Source: Chloroflexota bacterium (GTDB lineage: Bacteria > Chloroflexota > Anaerolineae > Ardenticatenales > Ardenticatenaceae). From it: a stretch of DNA of 6,614 bases. The stretch covers positions 1 to 6,614 of the forward strand of contig DOUV01000627.1 in the NCBI GenBank assembly GCA_003520455.1, written 5' to 3'. The notes under the pieces were generated by a model, which saw nothing but the letters and a program-made list of their open reading frames with translations, did not search any database and was not told where the DNA came from. Both the position numbers and the translations under genes were made by a program. Positions 1-6,229 of the stretch are shown piece by piece (positions within the stretch are counted from its first letter, which is position 1; the number at the start of each line of letters is the position of its first letter).

Positions 1-1370
1 AGCGCCAGCACACCGGCCACCCCGTTGAGCGCCTCGGTTTTGGCCCGCTCGTCGGTGATCGGCTCTGCTGCCGCCAGCATGCGGTTCGCCACCACGACCG
101 CTCGGTCCTTGTTCCCCGCCCCGTCCAGTACCCGGGCGATTGCACCGAGCGCGCTGACCAGCATCTCCTCGCCGCTTACGGTCTCGCCCGCGGCCAGCGC
201 TCGACTGACCACCTCCATCGCTCGGCCGCTCTCCCCGGCTCGCGCCAGGAGCTCGGCGATGCGTGCCAGCATATCTCCCCGTTGCCATTCATCGCAAATC
301 CTCTCTGCAACGGTGACGGCTCGCTCGACGTGACCGCCCTGAGCCAGGGTCTGGCTGATCGTGCTTAACACCCGGTCTGTGATCGTCCGGTCCCCAATCC
401 CCTCGACCGCCGCCAGCACTCGATCGGTGTCTCCCGCCTGAGTCAGAACCCGGGCGACCCGGCTCAAGGCGTCGGCCCGAGCGTACGCCTCGCTCATCGC
501 TCCGCTGGCGCTCAATGCCCGCTCGGCCACCGCAGCCGCTGGCGCTTTCTCGTTGGACCAGGAGAGGGTCTCGGCGACGCGACTCAAGGCATCCGCTTTG
601 GTGCCCTCGTCGGCAAGCGTCTCGACGACCTCCAGGGCCCGATCCACGCCTTCAACTGCGGTCAGGACCTCGACAACCTGGCTGAGCGCCCGCCAGCGGG
701 TGGCGTCATCCGCAATCGTCCGTGCGGCGGTGAGCGCCTCGCTCGCGACCTCTGGCGCCTGCTCCTCGTCGTCCGACCAACGCACGGCCGATGCCACTCG
801 GCCCAACACCTCGGCCTTCGTCTCTGCATCGCCGATGGACCTCGCGGCGGCCAGGGCCCGGTCGAAGTCGCGCGCCTGGATCGAGGCCAGGGCGATCTCC
901 CTCAGCGCGTTCGACCGGGCGCGCTCGTCGCCAACCATCCTGGTCACGACCATCGCCCGGTCGAAGGCTGCCACCCTGCCAAGTGCCTGGGCGGCCGTGG
1001 AGAGGGCCTGAGCTTTGTTCCAGCCGCTCGACATCGCCTCGGCCGTCGCCAGGGCGCGGTCGGCCAGCGCGGTGGCACCGGCTCGCTCCCCGGTCCTCTC
1101 GATGACTTCGGCCACCCGGCTCAGCGCCTGCGCTTTGGTCTCTGGGTCCGTGATTCCGTCGGTGATCCTCAGGGCCCGATTCGCGACGCCGGCCGCTTCT
1201 TCGTTCGCGTCCGCTTCTGCCAGAGCCATCGCGATTCTGCTCAATGCGCCCACCCTGCTCCGCCGGGCGGCCTCTTCGAGCAGAGACCCCTTCCCCAGCG
1301 CCTCGACCGCCGTCAGCAGACGGTCAAGCTCTCCCACCTGCGCCAGTGCCGGGGCCAGGGCACTCAAGGC
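1..1370 (-). repeat. Protein-level tandem helical repeats, 33 or 40 residues each (99 or 120 bp)
   Basis: This is the repeat array inside the NACHT-type ATPase. Each unit begins with an ALSRVA-like helix. Unit starts are at residues 656, 697, 737, 777, 810, 843, 883, 916, 956, 989, 1022, 1062 and 1102, giving spacings of 41, 40, 40, 33, 33, 40, 33, 40, 33, 33, 40 and 40. The short unit reads roughly as helix A (ALSxVAxxL), a GDxDRA turn, helix B, then an IxDExxKA loop. The long unit has about seven extra residues in helix B (an ADRALAT-like segment). The pattern suggests a superhelical TPR-like scaffold for ligand or partner binding. The units are diverged at DNA level, so this is an old array and not a recent tandem amplification. 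It continues beyond the window. Confidence 0.85.
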
Positions 1371-3335
1371 GTCCACTTTTGAATCCACACTCCAGGTGGC
1401 TTCCTCCATCGCCTGAGCCGCCGCCAGGGCCTGCTGGAGGGCGTCCCGGGCTTCGTCCGGCTTCCCGCGCTCGAGCAGCACCTCACCAATCAGCCGGTAG
1501 CCTGTGCTCTGCAGCGCCGTGTTCGGCATCAGCGCGGCCAGTCCCTGGGCTCGCACCGCCTGACCCACCAGGGCCAGCACACGGAGGGCCGTCGGTGAGA
1601 CGTTGGTCGCCAGCCGGCGGAGAGTAGCGTAGATCAGGCGCCCGCGCACCTCTTGCACGAGGTTGGGTGGCACCGCCGCGCGGGCCGCCTCAATCGCCAG
1701 GGCAACATCTGCGGCGAAGGGCTGGTGCGAGCCGTAGCGCGCGTGCTTGGCCCGCATGAAGGATTGGCAAATCAGCCCGTATAGCTCGCGCTGGAAGCGG
1801 TCCTCGTGGCAGAGAGCGGAGAGGTGGGCTGCCAGGTGGCGCAGCCCGTAGTCGTCAACCCTGCTCCACTCCACTGCATCCCACGAGGGCGCCCGACCGC
1901 GGTAATGGCCGGCGATCTTGCGATGCCACTCGGACGGCGCCAGGTAGACGTCCGGGTGAGCAATCTGCGTCTCGGGCGAGGTGAGGAACTCGGGGAAGGT
2001 GCTGTGGTAGAGCCGGTAGCGACCGTCGACGCGATCCAGGAACTGCCCCAGGCGGTCGATCGCGCCACTCAGCCAGCGCTCCTCAACCTGAACACCCGCG
2101 AAGCCTCGCATCTGCGAGCGCGCGAGCGGCTCGCGCGCCACGGCCAGCACGCCGAGGAGCGGCTGATAGAGCCCCTCCCAGGCCGGCAGGGAAGCGATCT
2201 CGAAGGGTGTGGGGCCGGGCACTTCCACCGCCTGCCCGGCGATGCTCCGCTTGATGAGCTCCAGGAAGAAGGCGTACAACTCGCCGAGCCCGGCGGGAAT
2301 GTCTTGGAGCTGGAGAAGCTGGCTGAGGTGCTCCTGCTCACCGGCGCTCACGGCCTGCTCGATGCCCCGGAAGAGCGCCGCCAGGTATTGAAAGTTCCCC
2401 TCGGCCTTCGTGACCGCCTGGGCCACAAGTTCGCCGGGAGCAATCCGGCGCCCGGCCAGCGCCCGGCCCACGACCTCCTTCGAAATGAAGGTCAAAGCGT
2501 AGCGCCGCAGATCGGCCTGGACGGGCACGGCGTGGGCATCGATGGTCTCCTCGCGCAACCAGTTCTGCTGCCGCTGTCTGAAGACGTTGAGCAGTTCCTC
2601 GGGCCGCGAGGTGAGCACGAAGCGCACGTTGGCCGGCAGCTTCGGGCAGGTCTCCAGCCAGGCCAGCAGGCTCCCGTCGGGGTCCTGGTAGCGCAGCTCG
2701 TCCAGGGCATCAATCAAAATCACGATCCGCTCCTCGGGCGCCTCACGCTGGAGGGTGGCCGCCGGATCGAGCAGGGCCAGGGACTGCAGGTCGGCCAGCG
2801 GGATCAGGTGGGGATCGGTGATCCACTCGCCGACCCGCAGGCCGGCCACGTTTCCCTCAGTTCGCTCCACCTCCTGAATGATCTCCAGTGCAGCCTTCCT
2901 GAACGGCGAGCCGATCAAGCGCCTGATTTCAGCGCCGATCACACTCGCCTCCTGCGTCACCGCGCCGAGCCGTTGTTGGATGGTGATCGTGATCGATTCG
3001 GTGGCAAATATGCGCGGGTGGTGGGCGGCGAGCTGTAAGCCGGTCTGCAGGAGGAAGGCGCGGGCGCCCGGCGAGCCCAAAGGGGAGAGTTGATCGCGAC
3101 GGATGAAGTAGCGCGGCCACTCGGGATGGTGCCGGGCGAGGCCGGCGAGGAAAGCGCTCTTGCCGGCGCCCGGCTCGGCGGTGAGCAGTAGGAAGCGGCA
3201 GTCGGGATCGGCGAGCGCGCTTTCCACTCGCTCCACCAGCCAGCGGCGTTCGACAAAATGGGGACCGTCGACGTATGAGCGGACGACACTCTCGGAGAAG
3301 AGATCGCCATCGCCCCAGGTTCGTTGACTGTCCAT
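1..3335 (-). CDS. STAND/NACHT-family NTPase with C-terminal helical (TPR-like) repeats, 3' end outside window
   Basis: The frame is open for 1,111 codons from ATG at 3335 and runs off the window edge, so the C-terminus is missing. It is probably a cytoplasmic signal-transduction ATPase; no signal peptide is visible. Residues 53-60 (AEPGAGKS) are Walker A, residues 204-213 (IVILIDALDE) are a NACHT-style Walker B with the second acidic pair, and residues 241-245 (LTSRP) are the sensor-1 strand. Residues 311-320 carry the GNFQYL element, and about 386-451 look like the winged-helix/arm region ending in YRLYHSTFPEFL, familiar from NACHT proteins with WD40 or TPR tails. A TPR-like hairpin lies at about 607-646. 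Regular Ala/Arg-rich repeats follow from 656 to the edge. No effector domain precedes the NTPase. The start is supported by a Shine-Dalgarno sequence 7 nt upstream. In this family NTP binding drives oligomerisation after the repeats sense a ligand; the ligand here is unknown. The family call is firm; the biological role (defence, regulation) is not. Confidence 0.93.
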   Translation of the reverse strand, partial: MDSQRTWGDGDLFSESVVRSYVDGPHFVERRWLVERVESALADPDCRFLLLTAEPGAGKSAFLAGLARHHPEWPRYFIRRDQLSPLGSPGARAFLLQTGLQLAAHHPRIFATESITITIQQRLGAVTQEASVIGAEIRRLIGSPFRKAALEIIQEVERTEGNVAGLRVGEWITDPHLIPLADLQSLALLDPAATLQREAPEERIVILIDALDELRYQDPDGSLLAWLETCPKLPANVRFVLTSRPEELLNVFRQRQQNWLREETIDAHAVPVQADLRRYALTFISKEVVGRALAGRRIAPGELVAQAVTKAEGNFQYLAALFRGIEQAVSAGEQEHLSQLLQLQDIPAGLGELYAFFLELIKRSIAGQAVEVPGPTPFEIASLPAWEGLYQPLLGVLAVAREPLARSQMRGFAGVQVEERWLSGAIDRLGQFLDRVDGRYRLYHSTFPEFLTSPETQIAHPDVYLAPSEWHRKIAGHYRGRAPSWDAVEWSRVDDYGLRHLAAHLSALCHEDRFQRELYGLICQSFMRAKHARYGSHQPFAADVALAIEAARAAVPPNLVQEVRGRLIYATLRRLATNVSPTALRVLALVGQAVRAQGLAALMPNTALQSTGYRLIGEVLLERGKPDEARDALQQALAAAQAMEEATWSVDSKVDALSALAPALAQVGELDRLLTAVEALGKGSLLEEAARRSRVGALSRIAMALAEADANEEAAGVANRALRITDGITDPETKAQALSRVAEVIERTGERAGATALADRALATAEAMSSGWNKAQALSTAAQALGRVAAFDRAMVVTRMVGDERARSNALREIALASIQARDFDRALAAARSIGDAETKAEVLGRVASAVRWSDDEEQAPEVASEALTAARTIADDATRWRALSQVVEVLTAVEGVDRALEVVETLADEGTKADALSRVAETLSWSNEKAPAAAVAERALSASGAMSEAYARADALSRVARVLTQAGDTDRVLAAVEGIGDRTITDRVLSTISQTLAQGGHVERAVTVAERICDEWQRGDMLARIAELLARAGESGRAMEVVSRALAAGETVSGEEMLVSALGAIARVLDGAGNKDRAVVVANRMLAAAEPITDERAKTEALNGVAGVLA

Positions 3336-3342
3336 TGGGAGA

Positions 3343-3350
3343 TCCCCTTT
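3343..3350 (-). promoter_or_regulatory. Ribosome binding site of the NACHT-type ATPase
   Basis: The minus strand reads AAAGGGGA here, 7 nt before the ATG at 3335. It supports that ATG as the start, which leaves only about 53 residues before the P-loop and therefore no room for an N-terminal effector domain. Confidence 0.7.
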
Positions 3351-3413
3351 CCACGACGTGGTTGCTCATCCGGACGTGGGTGTAGTGCGGGGTAGCCGCT
3401 CGAAAGGGCGTAG

Positions 3414-3473
3414 GTGATACGTGATACGTGATGCGTGATGCGTGAAGAAACGCATCACGCATCACGTATCACG
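3414..3473. repeat. Long perfect inverted repeat made of heptamer direct repeats
   Basis: The arms at 3420-3443 and 3450-3473 are perfect reverse complements of 24 bp, separated by the 6-nt loop GAAGAA. Each arm is a run of 7-bp units: GTGATAC at 3414 and 3421, GTGATGC at 3428 and 3435, then a degenerate GTGAAGA at 3442; the opposite arm has GCATCAC at 3452 and 3459 and GTATCAC at 3466. It lies 9 nt beyond the stop codon of the Ig-domain lipoprotein and upstream of the ATPase. The RNA from either strand would form a very stable hairpin, but no U-run follows it, so it is not a standard intrinsic terminator. It could be a dispersed REP-like intergenic repeat that also stabilises the upstream mRNA end or attenuates read-through. 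Confidence 0.85.
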
Positions 3474-3482
3474 CCGCACTGT

Positions 3483-4889
3483 TTAGCAGATCGTCCTGAT
3501 GAAAATGCCCCGCGAGTCCGTTCGCCGGTTCCCATCGCTGTCCGCGGCGGTCAAGGTGATCGTGTGGCGGACCCCCTCGCAGACGTTGGAGTACAAACGA
3601 ACGGTCACCTTCCTCCCCGCGCCGAGGAGCGCCTTTTGAATGTCTGTCAGATTGGTGGTCCAGACCAGGGAGGGGTCCTTCAAGACGCCGTCCTCCGGGT
3701 CGCTGGCGCTGCCCGTCAGGGTGACATCTGTGTACCATAGCTGGCGTTGTTGATCATACCCGTCGTACCAGTACTCTGCATCCTTGTCCGGGGTCGTGAT
3801 CGTGACCTTGGGTGGGAAGTTGGTGCGCGGTTTGACGGTGACCCTGGCGGTGTGGGTCTCCTGGCGACCGCTCAGGAGAATCACCCGCAGGGTGTAGGTG
3901 GTTGTTGCCGCGGGACTGACCCCCAGCGAACCGGACGGACCGGGCGCAGCCCGCTCCTTGATGTTGCCCCCGCTCAGGAACGCGCCGCGCACGTTTTCGA
4001 TCTGCCAGCGCAGCGTGGTGCGCTCGCCGGCCGTGATCGACGTTGGATCGGCCCAGAAGCGGATCACCGGGCGCGGGGTTGGTGTGGCAGTCCGCGTTGG
4101 GGTCGGTGGGACCGTGGGCGTCGGCGACGGGGTTTCGGCCGGGGTCGCGAAGTCGGGGAAGGGGACGTTGTCGTCGGCGGCCCGCACGCGGAGCCGCTCA
4201 ACCCACGATTCGAGGTGCAGCTTTTCAATCAGGAGCGGCAACTGGTCGAAGGGGTGTGGCTCCCGCGCGGCGAGGCCGGCAATCGGGTCGGCCGTGATTC
4301 CCGGCTCGCTGAACCAGAAGTGGCGGGTAGGGATCTCGATGGCCTCCCCCATGGTGCGCAACTCGGCGTTGCGCACGGGCCGGGCCGTGGCGTGGCCCTC
4401 GAAGACTGACAGGATCGTGACCTGCTGCTCGGGCAGGTAGGTGATCGAGATCCAGGTGCCCTCCAGCACCACCTCGGCGCTGAGGGTCTGGATGACGATC
4501 TTGTCGCTGCAGTCGTTGTTGTAGGCGCTGGTGCCCTCCAACGCACAGGTCACATTGCCACTCGCGAGGTCCGACTTGGGGCAGGCGGCCTTGACCAGCC
4601 CGCTGTTCTGGAAGATGTAGACCAGCATGCACTGGTTGATCTGCAGCCAGCCCTCGCCATCGGCATCGGTAGTGATCAGGCTCATGTCACGCAGTTCATG
4701 CCAGTCGTCGTCGCTGAGCAGCGGCAGCGAGTCGGGGCTGCCCTCGCCGGCGTAGACATTCGAGAGATTTCGCCGGATCTGCGCGTTGACCGTGGCGGGT
4801 CTGCCGCAGCCGGCGAGGAGCATACTGACCAGCAGGAGACCAAGGGCCACGAAGAGATAGAGTCTCCACCCGCATCGAGTCGCCTTCAT
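3483..4889 (-). CDS. FecR-like lipoprotein with Thr/Pro linker and two Ig-like domains
   Basis: A 468-residue exported lipoprotein of unknown exact function. Residues 1-27 are a lipoprotein signal peptide: basic start, hydrophobic core (LYLFVALGLLLVSM), lipobox LAGC with the acylated Cys at 28. Residues about 70-180 are a FecR-like beta-rich module with a TTDADGEGWL stretch, cysteines at 87, 103, 115 and 127, and GTWISITYLPEQQ. Residues about 190-248 form a conserved extension rich in Pro and charged residues. Residues 249-274 are a Thr/Pro linker. Residues about 275-353 form an Ig-like domain (RFWADPTSITAGERTTLRW), and about 358-468 a second beta-sandwich-like domain ending in Cys; C437 and C468 might pair. 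I chose ATG 4889 because a good ribosome site precedes it and it places the signal peptide at the N-terminus; an in-frame TTG at 5000 would add 37 unlikely residues. It is a paralogue of the lipoprotein 130 nt upstream. It probably displays protein-binding domains on the outer face of the membrane (inference). No FecI-type sigma factor or TonB receptor accompanies it here. Confidence 0.9.
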   Translation of the reverse strand: MKATRCGWRLYLFVALGLLLVSMLLAGCGRPATVNAQIRRNLSNVYAGEGSPDSLPLLSDDDWHELRDMSLITTDADGEGWLQINQCMLVYIFQNSGLVKAACPKSDLASGNVTCALEGTSAYNNDCSDKIVIQTLSAEVVLEGTWISITYLPEQQVTILSVFEGHATARPVRNAELRTMGEAIEIPTRHFWFSEPGITADPIAGLAAREPHPFDQLPLLIEKLHLESWVERLRVRAADDNVPFPDFATPAETPSPTPTVPPTPTRTATPTPRPVIRFWADPTSITAGERTTLRWQIENVRGAFLSGGNIKERAAPGPSGSLGVSPAATTTYTLRVILLSGRQETHTARVTVKPRTNFPPKVTITTPDKDAEYWYDGYDQQRQLWYTDVTLTGSASDPEDGVLKDPSLVWTTNLTDIQKALLGAGRKVTVRLYSNVCEGVRHTITLTAADSDGNRRTDSRGIFIRTIC

Positions 4890-4896
4890 GAGGCCG

Positions 4897-4903
4897 CTCC
4901 TTT
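4897..4903 (-). promoter_or_regulatory. Ribosome binding site of the Ig-domain lipoprotein
   Basis: The minus strand reads AAAGGAG, 7 nt before the ATG at 4889. It decides the start in favour of the signal-peptide methionine over the upstream in-frame TTG at 5000. Confidence 0.75.
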
Positions 4904-5019
4904 TGTCAAGCGGGACCAGTGAGTGCGAGCATTTTGCCGGCAGCGTGGCGGCGAGCGGCGATCCAGTTGTGACGCGCGTGGTCAGAGACGACAGGGTCAA
5001 AGAAGTGGAGGCGTCCAGT

Positions 5020-6216
5020 TCAGCGCCGGTTCATCCACAAGACTGCCTGCCCTGACCGAACCAGGCCGTTGATGGCGCCGGGTGCTTCGGCAGGCGCGAC
5101 AGTCGAGAGTCTTACCTCAATTCCAATGTCGGCGAGGCTTGCGGCGACTTCCCGGGCCATGACGATGATCTCGCGGTCATTCGGTGGGGTGAGCAGGACT
5201 AACCCAAAACCGTTCGGGAAGCCGGCCGCGGCCAGCAGTTCCCTCGCTTGCCCCGGATCATGGCCGACGGCGCGCGCGTCAACCGATTGGTCTCCCAGCA
5301 CCACGATGACCGGGACATCCTGGTCAGGAAAGATGCTCGCGCTCAGCTCGGCCCACGGTACGCCGCGCAGCACAGCTTCTTGCACCCCTGGGTCCTTGAG
5401 CGGCCCGCCCCCGCCGACGAGAAGCTGAACGGCTCGCAACGCCGGTTCCTCCAGCAGAACCTCGGGGAAGGGGATGCCGTCCTGTTCGGCCCGCGCTCTG
5501 ATTCGCTCCATCCATGATCTTAGATTCAGCACCTCGACCACCGGTGGCATCTCCTCGAAGGGGATCGGCTGGCGCGGGGGGAGGCCCTGGATGGGGCGTA
5601 GCACGGCGTCGGGGGCACTGTACCAGAAGAAACCTTCCTTGATCGTGCGCCCCTCACCCAGCGTGCGCTGGTCGGCGTCGAGCACCGGCCACACTTCGAC
5701 CTGCCCCTCGTAGACCATCACGAGGCTCAATTGGCGGTTCGAGAGGTAGGTCACCGACAACCAGGTGCCCTGCGGCGACACGTCGGCGCTGGGTGTCTGA
5801 ATGACGACCTGACCGGCGCAATCATTGTTGAAGACGCTGGTCCCTTCGACGGAACAGGTCACGGTGCCGCTACTGACCTCCGACTTGGGGCAGGCGGTTT
5901 TGATCAACCCGCTGTTCTGGAAGATGAAGATTCGCTCACAGTTTCCGATGAGCACCGAAGCCTCACCATTCGCGTCGGTGGTCACCAGCCCGCCGGCCGG
6001 CAGTGGGCGATCCTGATCATCAGTGAGCTCAGGGAGTGGGTTCACGGACGCCGGCCCGGCCCGTACGACTGCTAATTCACGCCGCACGGTGGCGTCCGAT
6101 TGTACCTGACCGACCTGCCCCCCTCTCGATCGACAGGCCACCAGCAGCAGTGCGGCCGCACAGATGCCAACCAGCGCAACCCGGCGAGAGGTCTCGCTCA
6201 GTCGCCGCATGTCCAT
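5020..6216 (-). CDS. FecR-like lipoprotein fused to a partial SBP_bac_5-like tail
   Basis: A 398-residue exported lipoprotein. Residues 1-27 are the signal peptide, with hydrophobic core and lipobox LVAC; the acylated Cys is residue 28. Residues about 75-185 are the FecR-like module (LVTTDANGEASVLIG, GTWLSVTYL) with cysteines at 93, 109, 121 and 133, the same 16-12-12 spacing as in the downstream paralogue. Residues about 196-251 match the paralogue's extension (SWMERIRARAEQDGIPFPE). From about 254 the sequence changes to a tail resembling the second lobe of family-5 peptide-binding proteins: LKDPGVQEAVLRGVPWAEL corresponds to their 'DxRVRQAL..AID' helix, and HDPGQARELLAAAGFPNGF plus LADIGIEV to their 'DPxKAxxLLxEAGyPnGF' and 'L..iGI.V' elements. 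A whole family-5 protein is about 500 residues; here only about 145 are present, so transport is unlikely and a ligand or partner-binding role is more plausible. ATG 6216 was chosen for its ribosome site and the signal peptide; the ATG at 6210 is a possible alternative. Confidence 0.9.
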   Translation of the reverse strand: MDMRRLSETSRRVALVGICAAALLLVACRSRGGQVGQVQSDATVRRELAVVRAGPASVNPLPELTDDQDRPLPAGGLVTTDANGEASVLIGNCERIFIFQNSGLIKTACPKSEVSSGTVTCSVEGTSVFNNDCAGQVVIQTPSADVSPQGTWLSVTYLSNRQLSLVMVYEGQVEVWPVLDADQRTLGEGRTIKEGFFWYSAPDAVLRPIQGLPPRQPIPFEEMPPVVEVLNLRSWMERIRARAEQDGIPFPEVLLEEPALRAVQLLVGGGGPLKDPGVQEAVLRGVPWAELSASIFPDQDVPVIVVLGDQSVDARAVGHDPGQARELLAAAGFPNGFGLVLLTPPNDREIIVMAREVAASLADIGIEVRLSTVAPAEAPGAINGLVRSGQAVLWMNRR

Positions 6217-6219
6217 AGT

Positions 6220-6225
6220 CTCTCC
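6220..6225 (-). promoter_or_regulatory. Ribosome binding site of the FecR/SBP-like lipoprotein
   Basis: The minus strand reads GGAGAG; its GGAG core ends 5 nt before the ATG at 6216 and 11 nt before the second ATG at 6210, favouring the first. It lies in the 13-nt gap after the stop of the upstream membrane protein, consistent with translation from a shared mRNA. Confidence 0.6.
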
Positions 6226-6229
6226 ATTC

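Noticed and set aside
25..1627. Several Ser/Ala/Arg-rich open frames on the plus strand.
   Set aside because: They are the reverse reading of the Ala/Arg-rich helical repeats; their low complexity and periodicity follow from the coding repeats of the minus-strand gene.
1806..3038. A 410-codon open frame on the plus strand.
   Set aside because: It lies exactly antisense to the NACHT-type ATPase, whose Walker A, Walker B, TSRP and repeat motifs are unmistakable. The plus-strand product has no recognisable motif; long antisense frames are common in GC-rich DNA.
3351..3361. Short palindrome CCACGACGTGG upstream of the ATPase ribosome site.
   Set aside because: It could be an operator half, but an 11-bp palindrome is easily found by chance in GC-rich DNA and no second copy or promoter accompanies it.
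2929..3465. A minus-strand frame of 178 codons overlapping the ATPase start and the inverted repeat.
   Set aside because: It is out of frame with the P-loop-encoding frame, is Arg/Pro/Ser-rich without motifs, and begins inside the inverted repeat.
3414..3473. Heptamer repeats considered as a CRISPR array or as an intrinsic terminator.
   Set aside because: Units are 7 bp with no spacers, which excludes CRISPR; there is no U-run after the hairpin on either strand, so a standard terminator is not supported.
3747..4440. Plus-strand open frames of 180-220 codons opposite the Ig-domain lipoprotein.
   Set aside because: They are antisense shadows; the opposite strand has a signal peptide, lipobox, paralogue and ribosome site.
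4904..4909. TTGACA on the minus strand, resembling a -35 promoter box.
   Set aside because: A -10 box at the right distance would fall inside the coding region and none is visible; the hexamer overlaps the start of the ribosome-site context by chance.
4890..5000. N-terminal extension of the Ig-domain lipoprotein to a TTG at 5000.
   Set aside because: It would bury the signal peptide behind 37 residues; the ATG at 4889 has a near-ideal ribosome site.
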